A stretch of 22,675 bases of DNA, from positions 1-22,675 of IMG/VR virus record IMGVR_UViG_3300046313_000144; one strand, 5' to 3'. The notes under the pieces are model-generated. The model was not told the origin of the DNA. It saw only the letters and a list, made by a program, of their open reading frames with translations, and searched no databases. Position 1 is the stretch's first letter; each line of letters opens with the position of its first letter. Origin of the DNA: a virus. This document shows positions 6,208-14,849 of this stretch, in pieces. The position numbers and the translations under genes are program-made.

Positions 6208-8985
6208 TTATGTGTATTTTTTTACAGCTTCTATGTATACTTTGTAGATATCTGCAGGGTCAAAAACTCCTCCCTGTCCTCCATATCTTGCTTCTCCATT
6301 CCTATTTACCAAACTAGCCCATACTGCATAATTTCCATCTAAGAAGGTAAGGAAGCCTAGGTTCTTGTTTACGTCAATTTTATTAGAACTTATCTGTTCT
6401 TTTGCTACTTCGAAACTATTTTTAACAGCAGTTTGTTTTTGAACGAGATTCCATCCTCCCAAATCTTGATTCGATTTATTAAAGCTACTAAGTTTTAGAC
6501 CTTTCCAAGTAGATGTCAGGAACTGGTACCTTCCCGCTGCACTACTAGCCAATGTTCTACTAAGTTTAACCACTTTATTAGGATGCCCTAATTTGTAGTC
6601 CTCTGTCCAACCTGGTAATTGTTCAAATCCAACTAGTATATCGTATCCATTATTTCCAACCGCTGCTGTACCCTCTGTATAGGCTATTGTATCTAAAATA
6701 GGTTTTGCATGAATTGGTACACTATCACTTACTTTTCCAAAAGAAGCTAGTTTTTTTGCTGATGTTGGAGCTGCTGTTCGTATCCCTCTTTTCTTATTTG
6801 TAGAGAATCCTTGATTGTTCTGTGAAGAAGTGAGTGTTGAGTTTGTCTTCAACTTACCCTGTAGTACCATAGTTTGAGCTTTTAGAGTTGTTGTCCACCT
6901 ATTACCTGTAATAGCATGATCAACTCCTGTTACAATAAATCCTACAACTCCATTATACTTTGCAGGCATGATAGCATCGTTAATTCTAAATGCCTGTCCT
7001 ATTTTTATTCCTGAGATTCCGTCCATCTCTAGATTCATTTCAAATGGAATGATTCCTGCAGGACCTGCTGTTTTATTGTTTGCACTCTCTTCGTTATGGT
7101 TTTGTATGTAGGTTGTTGCAAAGTAGTTATACTGTGTCTTTGCTAAATCTATATTCTCTCTATTGTATTCTCCAGTACTGTTGTAGCATTTTGCTAATGC
7201 TTCGTTAATAGTATCCCTTCTTGTTTGTTGCTCACTATCTCTCAACTTAACAGGATCGGTTTCTGCTGCTGCTTGTTTTTGTGCTAATGCAATTCCTGCT
7301 GAAAAGCTACCAGCATTAACAGGTGGTGTTTCTGTTACTGGAAATCCTCCTACCTTGATTTTTTTTGTTCCTAAAATCCTATCAGTTAATCCCTCATTCC
7401 ATCTTAACAATGCCTCAGCCTCTAATCCTACATCAGCTGCTCCTGCTTGTGCAGAAATGGCAACCATAGTTGTTAGTGCAGGAGATAGCTTAGTTACAAA
7501 GTCAAACTTAGTTACTGTTGATTTTAATCCTGTTACATTTAACGTTGATACATCCTTCTGCTCTACTTGAGCATTTCGGTCTACTATGTAGTAGGTAAAT
7601 TTGCTTTCATCGTAGTACAGATTAATATCATTGATTCCTCCTAACACATCATTCAGTTGTGCAAAGATTGGAGCAAATAAATTGTTCAACGTTCTGCCCT
7701 CTTTAGGTCCATGTATCAAACTATCTACTACTCCTGATAGGAATGCAACGTTCATTTGGATATTTAGTATCTCATCTGAAGATCCTTCGTGAGCTGCATA
7801 GAGTGGGTTATATACGTTCTCTGGGTATGACCAGTTTTTTGTACCTGGTGATATTAGAATGCATACTCCTGGGTCTACTGATGTGTGGAATTTGAACGAT
7901 CTATATCTACAGAACGGTGTAGTGCTACTTCCCTCTACCGGAGCTATGTCTGTGTTGAGTCTGATGATACTCTTATCATTAGTGTCTACCAATCCTACTC
8001 CATTCAGTATTTCACAAAACGTACGTAGAGATATGTAAGTAAACTCTAACTTACCATCTGACGGAACTAGCGTTGCGTCTGTTATACTATTAAAGAACAA
8101 CTTAGCTACATCCATCTGAGGTCTTCCTCCTAACTTTAAGTACTTACCTGCAAAGGTACTGTACTCCTTCTGTACACTGTCCCATACTTGTCCAGGTTCC
8201 TGAGTTCGTATGGTCTTTAAGATAGACTGGATTACTGTAGCTGGTGCTGTCTCCGTACTGTCTACCGTAGCTTGAGTAGTTAGGGAAGGGGTATCCATGT
8301 CAATTGTCAGTGACTCCATAATCTCCCCTATAGACACTAAAGTGGTAGTACAATCGTATCCGCCATCCGGTCTAAAGCTCCATGAGAAGTTCTTAACAAA
8401 TCCTAAGATACCATCATAGTTACATGAACTACTTTCTTTTAAACTCTCAATCTCTTTGTATATATCCTCTTTCGATGCTTTACCGTTAAAGAATGTGCTT
8501 ACTGTTTGAGGTGTTTTATCAAAAACTCCATTTCCTTTTGCTGCAATACTATGTCCCCATTCAAGCAATGCTGTGAATCCTGGTCTCATGTAAAGTAGCT
8601 CAAGTTCCTGTAACTGAGATACATCCCAACAGTTATATGTAATTGTTGCTTCTTTTAGTACTCCAAATCGGTTGATCGATCTTACAGTAACTCCTGTAAT
8701 ACCTGGCATTGGTCTAAATCCTCTACCTGTCGGTCCTGTTGATGTATCGTAACTGTTTGTGCCTGTTCTTCCTAAAATTCCTCCAAGAAGTACGTTAGCT
8801 TTAGCTAATTGAGTATATCCGTTTATATTTACTCCTGATGATAGTTTAGCCCAACCTGTTCTACCTGCTAGGTATAACAAGTCATCGTTAGTTCTAGCAG
8901 TCTTGTTAAATATGTGACTCCTAACACTTAACTGGTTAATTACCTTATCATCAAAAGGTCCTCCTATAACTTTTCCTCCAGCCAT
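6208..8985 (-). CDS. Baseplate hub protein with C-terminal lambda R-like lytic transglycosylase domain
   Basis: A 925-residue protein ending the baseplate gene run. The N-terminal ~740 residues look like a tail hub: beta-rich, with FGVLKEATITYNCWDVSQ near 115-132, a W/H-containing EWGHS segment, and a closing hub-like stretch (ISGIKIGQAFRIND to NRWTTTLKAQ, about 665-730). A polar linker follows. Residues about 763-925 match phage lambda endolysin R (GH104-type lytic transglycosylase) by eye: ILDTIAYTEGT with E771 in place of lambda Glu19, then NNGYDILVG, GHPNKVVKL, AAGRYQFL and YAVWASL in the lambda order. The domain should cut peptidoglycan locally as the tail tube penetrates, the role the GH24 lysozyme of gp5 plays in T4. 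The ATG follows the LysM-like gene by one base. Confidence 0.85.
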   Translation of the reverse strand: MAGGKVIGGPFDDKVINQLSVRSHIFNKTARTNDDLLYLAGRTGWAKLSSGVNINGYTQLAKANVLLGGILGRTGTNSYDTSTGPTGRGFRPMPGITGVTVRSINRFGVLKEATITYNCWDVSQLQELELLYMRPGFTALLEWGHSIAAKGNGVFDKTPQTVSTFFNGKASKEDIYKEIESLKESSSCNYDGILGFVKNFSWSFRPDGGYDCTTTLVSIGEIMESLTIDMDTPSLTTQATVDSTETAPATVIQSILKTIRTQEPGQVWDSVQKEYSTFAGKYLKLGGRPQMDVAKLFFNSITDATLVPSDGKLEFTYISLRTFCEILNGVGLVDTNDKSIIRLNTDIAPVEGSSTTPFCRYRSFKFHTSVDPGVCILISPGTKNWSYPENVYNPLYAAHEGSSDEILNIQMNVAFLSGVVDSLIHGPKEGRTLNNLFAPIFAQLNDVLGGINDINLYYDESKFTYYIVDRNAQVEQKDVSTLNVTGLKSTVTKFDFVTKLSPALTTMVAISAQAGAADVGLEAEALLRWNEGLTDRILGTKKIKVGGFPVTETPPVNAGSFSAGIALAQKQAAAETDPVKLRDSEQQTRRDTINEALAKCYNSTGEYNRENIDLAKTQYNYFATTYIQNHNEESANNKTAGPAGIIPFEMNLEMDGISGIKIGQAFRINDAIMPAKYNGVVGFIVTGVDHAITGNRWTTTLKAQTMVLQGKLKTNSTLTSSQNNQGFSTNKKRGIRTAAPTSAKKLASFGKVSDSVPIHAKPILDTIAYTEGTAAVGNNGYDILVGFEQLPGWTEDYKLGHPNKVVKLSRTLASSAAGRYQFLTSTWKGLKLSSFNKSNQDLGGWNLVQKQTAVKNSFEVAKEQISSNKIDVNKNLGFLTFLDGNYAVWASLVNRNGEARYGGQGGVFDPADIYKVYIEAVKKYT

Positions 8986-8986
8986 A

Positions 8987-9283
8987 TTATTTATTAAGTT
9001 GTCTAAACGAATTTATGATGTCCTCTACATTACCTGGTACTCTTAACTGAATTCCTGGTTCGACGAATAGTGATGCTCTTTCTGAGTTGTTTGCTGCTGC
9101 AATAATCCACCATAGGGTACTATCATTGTAGAACTGCTGTGCTAATGTGTCGTAACGATCTCCTCCTGTTGTGATGATGTAGTAGTCTGCTTCTGAATTG
9201 GGTACAGCAGGGTATATTACCGTCTCTCTGTAGGACTTGCCTTGTTTAGATTGTGTTACTGGTATGTCTTGGTATCTTATCAT
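8987..9283 (-). CDS. LysM-like baseplate wedge protein, gp53-like
   Basis: A 98-residue protein whose residues 33-80 form a LysM-like module: DYYIITTGGDRYDTLAQQFY, then DSTLWWIIAAAN and a closing PGIQLRVPG. Single-LysM proteins in contractile tails occur as T4 gp53 (baseplate wedge) and as the tail protein X group, where they bind other baseplate proteins rather than peptidoglycan. The gene sits between a tube-like baseplate protein and the hub, with 4- and 1-base spacers, which supports a baseplate role. The N-terminal 30 residues probably form an extended arm. The assignment to gp53 rests on domain and position. Confidence 0.78.
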   Translation of the reverse strand: MIRYQDIPVTQSKQGKSYRETVIYPAVPNSEADYYIITTGGDRYDTLAQQFYNDSTLWWIIAAANNSERASLFVEPGIQLRVPGNVEDIINSFRQLNK

Positions 9284-9287
9284 ATAC

Positions 9288-10985
9288 TTAGTCTAAGAAG
9301 TAGTTTGGCTTTCCTAGCTCAGATGCTGTAAATAGTTTATTCTTAATTCCTGTTGTTGGAGTGAATGTATGAATTGGTGTAAAATCTATACTACAATCCA
9401 TTACCATTGGTAACTCTTGCATAGTTTGATCACCTTCTTTTTCTGGCTCATTCATTGCAATTTCCCAAGGATAGTCTATATTCCAAGTATAGTTCACACT
9501 ATTAAGTACTCCTGGTTGCTCATACACGTAATCTCCTACTGTCATTTTAGTAAGGGTCCCTCTCATAAACTGTCCACCGTCTGCGTAAGTTGGTGCTGTT
9601 GTAGATGCTAGGTATACCATCTTTCTGTAGATACTCTTCATCTCTGCCCTTGTAGCTGCAGCTATTTTGAAAGATAAGGTAATTTTTCTTTGAAAACCAC
9701 CATAGATTTGAAAATCCTCTGCTCTACCTAAGTACTTAACCGGATTCCATTGTGCTGAGTAGTTATCTGCAAAGGAGTCTAGGTAGGCTCTAAAGTACAG
9801 TACCTTCTCACTCTCGTCTGGTGTTATTACGTGAAATCTAAATTTTACAATGTCTCGTCCTACGGTTTCTCCATCTACTTTATAATTCTGAACATCTAAT
9901 GCGTTTAGCTTATCAACCTCAGCTTGGTTTATTGTATCGCTTTGTATCCAATACTTGTTAGATCTTCTCGCATCTTGATAGTTTGCGTCAGTACTTATTG
10001 CTCCTTGATCTCCTAAAGTAATTCTAAGTTCCTTAGTTACGTTTACGTTCTTTGAGCCTACTCGACTCTTCTGTTGAGTGTATGTTGAACCTTCACTAGA
10101 CTTATCTTGTATATCCTGTAATATTCCCTTAGGTCCGTGGTAGTTCGATACTATGTTATCTACTGATCTTCCTAATTTACCTGGAGCTATTGTAGTTTCT
10201 CTAGATGTCTCGTTATTGATTGAACTGCTTGTAGGTAGCTCTATTACTCCATCTGGAATCTCTGCTGTTCCGCCTCCTGTTATTTGAGTTACTTTTTGTG
10301 GCTGTGTAACTGAAATAATGCTACCATCCTTAGCTAGTTCAGAACCTCTTAAAGGTGGTAATACGTCTTCTATTTTTTTATTTGGAATCTCGTTCCAATT
10401 TTTGATTCCAAAATTACTTGTACGAACAGGTGCATTATACTGAAAGCTGCTACTTACATCTAGTAAGGCTGATTCTACAGTACCTACAATTTCCTGTCCC
10501 TTAATAGCAGAAGGTGCTCCCTCTACTCCACCAGCTCCAAAGAATGATGCAAATTGTGAGAATTGGTTTCCGTTTGTTGGCTGTAGATATGTATCCCTTC
10601 TAAATCCTCTTAAGAAATGGGTACCTGTTCCGTTTACTGGAACTTGAGCAATAGTTGATCCAACTACCTTTACCGTAGTAAGGGCTGTACCTCCTAACTC
10701 TTTTAGTAAAGCTCCCGCAACCGACTTTCCACTCTTTCTGGATTTTTCAAATCTATCTTGAACTCCTACTTGTTTAAGTAAAGCCTCGTTTGATAGGTGT
10801 GCTAAACCTGGACGGTCAACAAGCATTTGAGCAATTCTAGATAAATCATCTACACGCTTAGTTGCTTGCATACCGGTTTGGTTACTAGAAGGAGCATTGT
10901 TAATGTCCTTAGTAACGTACGGTTTATCGTTTCCATAACGTAGACTTTTTAAGTCCGTTTGGAGAGTAAGAAGTCCTTTTGACAT
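9288..10985 (-). CDS. Baseplate protein with C-terminal tail-tube-like domain, gp48/gp54-type
   Basis: A 565-residue protein. The first ~370 residues are low in complexity and polar (Ser, Thr, Gly, Gln) and end in short charged stretches. Residues about 374-545 form a well-defined domain: IVKFRFHVITPD, YFRAYLDSFADNYSAQWN, KYLGRAEDFQIYGGFQRKI, SIYRKMVYLASTTAPTY, MTVGDYVYEQPGVLNSVNY and WNIDYPWEIAMN. I recognise this arrangement from baseplate proteins of T4-like phages that carry a tube-like fold and start the tail tube. Its place between the tape measure protein and the gp53-like gene agrees. Whether it equals gp48, gp54 or a fusion cannot be settled by eye. Confidence 0.72.
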   Translation of the reverse strand: MSKGLLTLQTDLKSLRYGNDKPYVTKDINNAPSSNQTGMQATKRVDDLSRIAQMLVDRPGLAHLSNEALLKQVGVQDRFEKSRKSGKSVAGALLKELGGTALTTVKVVGSTIAQVPVNGTGTHFLRGFRRDTYLQPTNGNQFSQFASFFGAGGVEGAPSAIKGQEIVGTVESALLDVSSSFQYNAPVRTSNFGIKNWNEIPNKKIEDVLPPLRGSELAKDGSIISVTQPQKVTQITGGGTAEIPDGVIELPTSSSINNETSRETTIAPGKLGRSVDNIVSNYHGPKGILQDIQDKSSEGSTYTQQKSRVGSKNVNVTKELRITLGDQGAISTDANYQDARRSNKYWIQSDTINQAEVDKLNALDVQNYKVDGETVGRDIVKFRFHVITPDESEKVLYFRAYLDSFADNYSAQWNPVKYLGRAEDFQIYGGFQRKITLSFKIAAATRAEMKSIYRKMVYLASTTAPTYADGGQFMRGTLTKMTVGDYVYEQPGVLNSVNYTWNIDYPWEIAMNEPEKEGDQTMQELPMVMDCSIDFTPIHTFTPTTGIKNKLFTASELGKPNYFLD

Positions 10986-10995
10986 TTGTTAAGTT

Positions 10996-11205
10996 TTATC
11001 CTGGAAGGTTATCCATGTATTTGTCAGGTGTTAATCCGTCTAGATCCAATTGTGATGGAACTGGGAATACCCCTGTTTGGTTTGGATTTCCGTTGATCGA
11101 ATACTCTTTATGTAGAGTTGATGTAGGATCACCTTGAGGTGTTAATCCTGGAGTCTGTCCTGCTAATCCTAAATTCGAGCTTGGTAATAAGTCTATTAAT
11201 CCCAT
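10996..11205 (-). CDS. Small hypothetical protein between tape measure and baseplate genes
   Basis: A 69-residue open frame with its own TATTTATA motif 19 bases before the ATG and a 10-base gap to the next gene. The protein is rich in Gly, Pro, Leu and Asp (LGLAGQTPGLTPQGDPTST, DLDGLTPDKYMDNLPG) with little secondary structure predicted by eye. It is too short to name. The private promoter-like motif and its place at the head of the baseplate run suggest that it is translated and may be a small structural or assembly protein. Confidence 0.65.
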   Translation of the reverse strand: MGLIDLLPSSNLGLAGQTPGLTPQGDPTSTLHKEYSINGNPNQTGVFPVPSQLDLDGLTPDKYMDNLPG

Positions 11206-11224
11206 GTTATGTATTTTTGTTTAT

Positions 11225-11232
11225 TATAAATA
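11225..11232 (-). promoter_or_regulatory. Late-type motif TATTTATA before the 69-residue gene and baseplate run
   Basis: TATTTATA lies 19 bases before the ATG at 11205, in the context CCTATTTATAATAAAC. It could serve the 69-residue gene and the following tightly packed baseplate genes. Confidence 0.6.
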
Positions 11233-11249
11233 GGTTACCTAATTGTTTG

Positions 11250-13757
11250 CTATCCTCCTACAGTGTATAGGTTCTGTCCTAATACTGAGTTTACTTTTTG
11301 TCCATCTAAGTGAACTGGTTTTCCTTGTTTAGTTGCTGCAATAAGTTCTCTTAGTAGTGAAACTACTTCTCCACTATCTCCTCCTCCGCTATTGCCTGCT
11401 AGGCTAGTGCCTCCCATAATAATATCATCTTTTCTGAACTTAAGTGGTTTTTGACCTGGACGCATAATGAAATCCTCTGCTACCTCTGGTCTTTCACCAA
11501 AGAACATATCTCCTAGTGCATCACCTGCCATTCCTCCTGCCATTCCTCCTGCAACGGTTCCTACTCCTGGTAAAAGTGCTGATCCACCTAGTCCTCCTAA
11601 GAATGAACCTCCTCCTGATAGAGCAGCTCTTCCTACAGATTCCATATTAAATCCTCCATCTGCAAATTCCATTCCGGCACCAAGTAGTGCTCCTAACATT
11701 GGAATACGCTTAAGTCCTCCTTTTGCTAATCCCTTTAGCATACTTCCTCCACCTGAGCGTCTTAATGCTCTTGCCATTACTTTTGGATTCTTAACTAAAG
11801 TCTTAAGCTGTTTACCTATACCTGCACTCTTTCCTCCTCCTAGTGATTCAGCGACATCTCCTATTGCTGAGGATCCTCCTCCTTCTCCTCCGCCTCCTAC
11901 TTCTTTGGTGAATATAGGTCGTTTTTCTGTCTCACCTGGTTTACCTGATATAAGGTTCTTTACTCCGTTGATACCTATCATAACAGCGGCTGCACCAGCG
12001 ATTGCTGCTGCGGCTCCTCCTGCTAATCCTACTAGGTATTTTACTATTGGATTTTTGGCCATAGTCTCCAATAGCCCACTTATTAAGTTTGCTGCTGACT
12101 CTAATGGACCTGCGATCATAGATTTGAATGACATAGTCAAACTATCTACCGATTTGTTTATTTTTCCTTGGGCATCTAATTGCTGCTCTGCTAGAGTAAC
12201 GTTCTCTCCTCTAAGTGCTAGTTTTTCTAGTTCTGCAGCTTTTTCGTACTCTCCGTTTGCCTTAAGCTGGTCTAATTTTCTAGTTAAATTAGTTCTCTCA
12301 CTAACTCCTAGTTTTTCTAACTGCTGTGCTTTAACTAATGAATTAGCTAATTCATCTGTAGATAATCCCATAGACTTAGCTAACGCATCTTGTTGGAGTA
12401 CGTTCATGCTCTGGAACTTGGCTAGACCTCCTGTCTGCTTTAACATTTCTGCAGCGGCTTCTGCTGTCTTACCCTGTAGGGCTAGTGCTCTTGCTTTTTC
12501 TAAGTTAAGCTCTTGACCTGTTAGTAATTCTGCTTCTAACTCTGCTGAAATTGAGTCTTCAAAGTTAAGTAAACCACTAGCCATGTTCTTGGCTTGTTCT
12601 AGGTTGATACCTAATTTCTGAGTTTGGATTACTGCTTGCGCAATTAGAGTTGGGTTATTTCTATACTGTGCTGCTAATTGCCCACTTGTTTTTAATACCT
12701 CTTGAAGTACTTTTTTGTTATTAAGTACTCCTTTATTAGTCCTACCTACTCCATCATAGATTGCTTCCTGGGATTGTCCTGTAAGCAATGAGTATTCGTA
12801 TAGCTTTGCGGACTCCTCTGCTGCCAATCCTGTAACTTGCATCAACTTAGCTTGCGTTGCTAATACGTCTGCAGAAAAAGTTGCTGATGTTCCTAAGGAT
12901 TCGTTTAAGTTGTTATTTGCTGAAGTTAGGTCGTTGTAGTTTGCAAACAGATCATTTGTAGTCTGCTGCATACTCATAAACTCCATACTCAAGCCCTTAG
13001 CCTGTGCTGTGGTTAGTCCTAAGTTTTTTTGTAATTCAAAGGTCTTACTACTAAACTCTGTACCTATTTTATATAAGGTACTAAACGTTTTTAGTAGTAA
13101 CCCTAAACTTACTAAAGGATCTGATAGGTTTTTCTTAAGGTCAGAACCTAGCTGCTTAAATGCAGCACCCATTACCTTAGTTCGATTAGTTCCCTCTTGT
13201 GCTGCTTTTCTCTGAGCTGCTGCTAGAGCACTTTCGGCATCTAGGAAGTTACCTAGTACAGGTATTTTTGCTATTCCTTTTAGTATTCCTCCGGTTACTC
13301 CTAAGTTCTTCTGTATTCTCTCTGCATAATTAAGTTGATCTGCTAATAGAGCATTTTGCCCTCCAATACTTTCTAGTATTTCTTGCTCAGCCTTAGCCTT
13401 CTGATCTTCCGTGATAAGACCAGCATTAAGTAGTGTATTTAAGTTTCTCTGTGCAGAGAGTTGTTTTAATTGTAATACTTGTTGAGTTTTTTGTATATCA
13501 GCTACCTTAGCTGTTCCTTGTGCAAGTTTTAGTGTATTTCCTAAAATTGCTTCAGAACCTCTAGCTATCTCCCTAATACTCTTAGTTAGGTTATTGCCAA
13601 AGATTTGAGATACTCCCTGAGACTCTTCTCGTATGTCTCGTATGGCATCCTTAATAGATCCTGATAACCTATCAGATATGCTTAATAGCTGATCTTCAAG
13701 ATATCCTAACTCTTCGTTAACATCTTTTATATCTTTTCTAGGATCTGTAGTAGCCAT
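11250..13757 (-). CDS. Tail tape measure protein, gp29-like position
   Basis: An 835-residue protein that sets tail length by spanning the tube lumen before DNA ejection. The first ~240 residues are helical and coiled-coil-like with many Gln, Leu and Lys. A central helical region contains repeated KA/LE-rich segments (for example LEAELLTGQELNLEKARALALQGKTA, split in shorter helices). A hydrophobic glycine/alanine stretch lies at about 569-598 and a second glycine-rich one at about 703-748; such segments are typical of tape measures, which insert into the host membrane. The position directly after the chaperone pair is the classic one. At the usual ~1.5 angstrom per residue, 835 residues suggest a tail near 125 nm. 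The long plus-strand frame opposite it is a codon-bias shadow. Confidence 0.88.
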   Translation of the reverse strand: MATTDPRKDIKDVNEELGYLEDQLLSISDRLSGSIKDAIRDIREESQGVSQIFGNNLTKSIREIARGSEAILGNTLKLAQGTAKVADIQKTQQVLQLKQLSAQRNLNTLLNAGLITEDQKAKAEQEILESIGGQNALLADQLNYAERIQKNLGVTGGILKGIAKIPVLGNFLDAESALAAAQRKAAQEGTNRTKVMGAAFKQLGSDLKKNLSDPLVSLGLLLKTFSTLYKIGTEFSSKTFELQKNLGLTTAQAKGLSMEFMSMQQTTNDLFANYNDLTSANNNLNESLGTSATFSADVLATQAKLMQVTGLAAEESAKLYEYSLLTGQSQEAIYDGVGRTNKGVLNNKKVLQEVLKTSGQLAAQYRNNPTLIAQAVIQTQKLGINLEQAKNMASGLLNFEDSISAELEAELLTGQELNLEKARALALQGKTAEAAAEMLKQTGGLAKFQSMNVLQQDALAKSMGLSTDELANSLVKAQQLEKLGVSERTNLTRKLDQLKANGEYEKAAELEKLALRGENVTLAEQQLDAQGKINKSVDSLTMSFKSMIAGPLESAANLISGLLETMAKNPIVKYLVGLAGGAAAAIAGAAAVMIGINGVKNLISGKPGETEKRPIFTKEVGGGGEGGGSSAIGDVAESLGGGKSAGIGKQLKTLVKNPKVMARALRRSGGGSMLKGLAKGGLKRIPMLGALLGAGMEFADGGFNMESVGRAALSGGGSFLGGLGGSALLPGVGTVAGGMAGGMAGDALGDMFFGERPEVAEDFIMRPGQKPLKFRKDDIIMGGTSLAGNSGGGDSGEVVSLLRELIAATKQGKPVHLDGQKVNSVLGQNLYTVGG

Positions 13758-13776
13758 ATAGTGTATCTGTTTTAGT

Positions 13777-13784
13777 TATAAATA
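13777..13784 (-). promoter_or_regulatory. Late-type motif TATTTATA before tape measure gene
   Basis: TATTTATA lies 19 bases before the tape measure ATG, in the context GCTATTTATAACTAAAAC, directly after the chaperone hairpin. Confidence 0.6.
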
Positions 13785-13785
13785 G

Positions 13786-13813
13786 CAAAAGGCATCATTT
13801 TTTAGACGCCTTT
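13786..13813 (-). terminator. Terminator-like hairpin at the end of the chaperone pair
   Basis: AAAGGCGTC pairs with GATGCCTTT (9 bp, one G-U) around an A/T loop; the stop codon of the chaperone extension is inside it. The tail is only TTTT. It sits directly upstream of the TATTTATA motif of the tape measure gene. Confidence 0.5.
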
Positions 13814-14121
13814 GTACTATAACTGGGTGATATTGCTTTAGAAACTACTTCTGGTGGTGATATTTTATTTTTCACAGACTGTGGTAGCTCTTCTTCTGTA
13901 TTGTTTTGTTGTTCAAAATACTCCTTCATAGTGTTGAAGGTGAATCTTCTTAGCCAGATTGGCATGTTGTATACTGTTTCCCAACTGTAACCTCCATTGC
14001 CATTGAACACTATTTCGTGTATCTGTCTATATAAGTAGGTCCTATAGTCCGGACTCAGGCCAAAAAAAGCTCGTAGTAAACTGAACATTGACGTCCTCCT
14101 CAACGCCATCTGAGAATTCAT
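13795..14121 (-). CDS. Tail assembly chaperone, C-terminal (frameshift) part, gp51/T-like
   Basis: An open frame of 108 codons that overlaps the upstream chaperone by 80 bases in the +1 frame. It ends just before the tape measure gene. The useful part starts after the T7 run: FGLSPDYRTYLY, a central WETVYNMPIWLRRFTFN segment and a charged tail. The arrangement matches lambda G/GT and the T4 gp26/gp51 chaperone pair. I infer that the main product is a fusion of 243 residues of the upstream frame with 88 residues of this one (331 residues by +1 shift, 332 by -2). Independent starts exist: ATG at 14121, and ATG at 14088 preceded by AGGAGG at 14095-14100. These are alternatives, but the neighbouring genes do not use Shine-Dalgarno sites. 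Confidence 0.7.
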   Translation of the reverse strand: MNSQMALRRTSMFSLLRAFFGLSPDYRTYLYRQIHEIVFNGNGGYSWETVYNMPIWLRRFTFNTMKEYFEQQNNTEEELPQSVKNKISPPEVVSKAISPSYSTKASKK

Positions 14122-14791
14122 ACCTGATTTTGGTATCCATTCCTGGGTTTATCTTGTTGTAGTATTCTCTGAATGCTTTTGAATCTCTTGATAAAAATGC
14201 AGTATCTACAAACTGTCTTACTACTGATCTTTCGTAGTTTCCGTTTACTGAAAGTATCATGTACTTAAGACGTGTTGTTAGGTCGTGATTGTCATTTTTA
14301 TTAAGTTTTTTCAATCCTGCCAATTCAGCATCGATATCTTTATCGTCCTTTTGTGTTAGGAGTTTGAAAGTGATCGTGTTATCTGTATGTGGTAATTTAA
14401 ACTCAAACTCATTCTTCCCCTTAGTCTTAATCAACGTAATGTCTAGTTCCTTAGGTTTTAGTTGTGTTAAGTCAACTTCCACTACTTCTCCTGCATAGCC
14501 AAAGCTATACTCTTTTCCATATCCCAATATACGTGCAGCCATCATAATAGCATCCTTATCTCCTAGAAGTAGGTCATTATAATCTACCTTAGATACTATT
14601 AACGATTGTAGTAGTTTGTCGATAACTACGCCCTGTTGTATGTAGTTTTGGTTTGTTAAGATATCCTCTTCCCTAGCAGTCATGTACTTAATCTCAACTT
14701 TTCCTGATGATAGTTCTGAGTCTTTTGGATAAAGTAATCCCTTTGAAGGAAGCTCTACCATTTCGGTTGGTAGGTTAAATTTGTTTTCCAT
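14042..14791 (-). CDS. Tail assembly chaperone / baseplate hub gp26-like protein
   Basis: A 249-residue protein beginning ENKFNLPTEMVELPSKG, with MTAREEDILTNQNYIQQG at about 37-54 and a GKEYSFGYAG segment near 92. This resembles the T4 gp26/phage tail-assembly-chaperone group, whose N-terminal half binds the tape measure protein. Its stop (14042-14044) lies about 18 bases after a run of seven T in which the frame can shift into the 108-codon frame. The gene has its own TATTTATA motif (30 bases before ATG) and a terminator-like hairpin upstream of that. Naming it gp26-like rests on the N-terminal pattern and position between tube and tape measure. Confidence 0.78.
   Translation of the reverse strand: MENKFNLPTEMVELPSKGLLYPKDSELSSGKVEIKYMTAREEDILTNQNYIQQGVVIDKLLQSLIVSKVDYNDLLLGDKDAIMMAARILGYGKEYSFGYAGEVVEVDLTQLKPKELDITLIKTKGKNEFEFKLPHTDNTITFKLLTQKDDKDIDAELAGLKKLNKNDNHDLTTRLKYMILSVNGNYERSVVRQFVDTAFLSRDSKAFREYYNKINPGMDTKIRYEFSDGVEEDVNVQFTTSFFWPESGL
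14062..14068 (-). other. Probable programmed frameshift site (T7 run, +1 or -2)
   Basis: On the coding strand the zero frame reads AGC TTT TTT TGG CCT and stops 18 bases further on. The second frame reads GCT TTT TTT GGC CTG. A tRNA-Phe on the second TTT can re-pair perfectly one base forward or two bases back, and either move enters the 108-codon frame. Frameshifting between the two chaperone frames just before the tape measure gene is established for lambda (-1), Mu-type (-2) and PSA (+1) phages. No strong downstream pseudoknot is visible; a 4-bp GTCC/GGAC hairpin is possible. RNA polymerase slippage on the T run would have the same effect. Confidence 0.65.
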
Positions 14792-14821
14792 AAATTTTAT
14801 TTGTTAGTAACTAGTTCTATA

Positions 14822-14829
14822 TATAAATA
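14822..14829 (-). promoter_or_regulatory. Late-type motif TATTTATA before chaperone gene
   Basis: TATTTATA lies 30 bases before the ATG at 14791, in the context GTATATTTATATATAGAA, downstream of the terminator that ends the HNH gene. Confidence 0.55.
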
Positions 14830-14849
14830 TACATAGAATGATTTTATAA

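Noticed and set aside
11467-12516. A 349-codon plus-strand open frame, Pro/Ser-rich
   Set aside because: It lies entirely opposite the tape measure gene, and its composition is what the reverse of Ala/Gly/Leu-rich codons gives. No start context or family pattern.
14088-14100. AGGAGG followed six bases later by ATG, as a normal ribosome binding site for the chaperone extension
   Set aside because: Not excluded, but almost no other gene here has a Shine-Dalgarno site, and the bases also encode Glu/Arg codons in the two frames. Kept only as an alternative to frameshifting.
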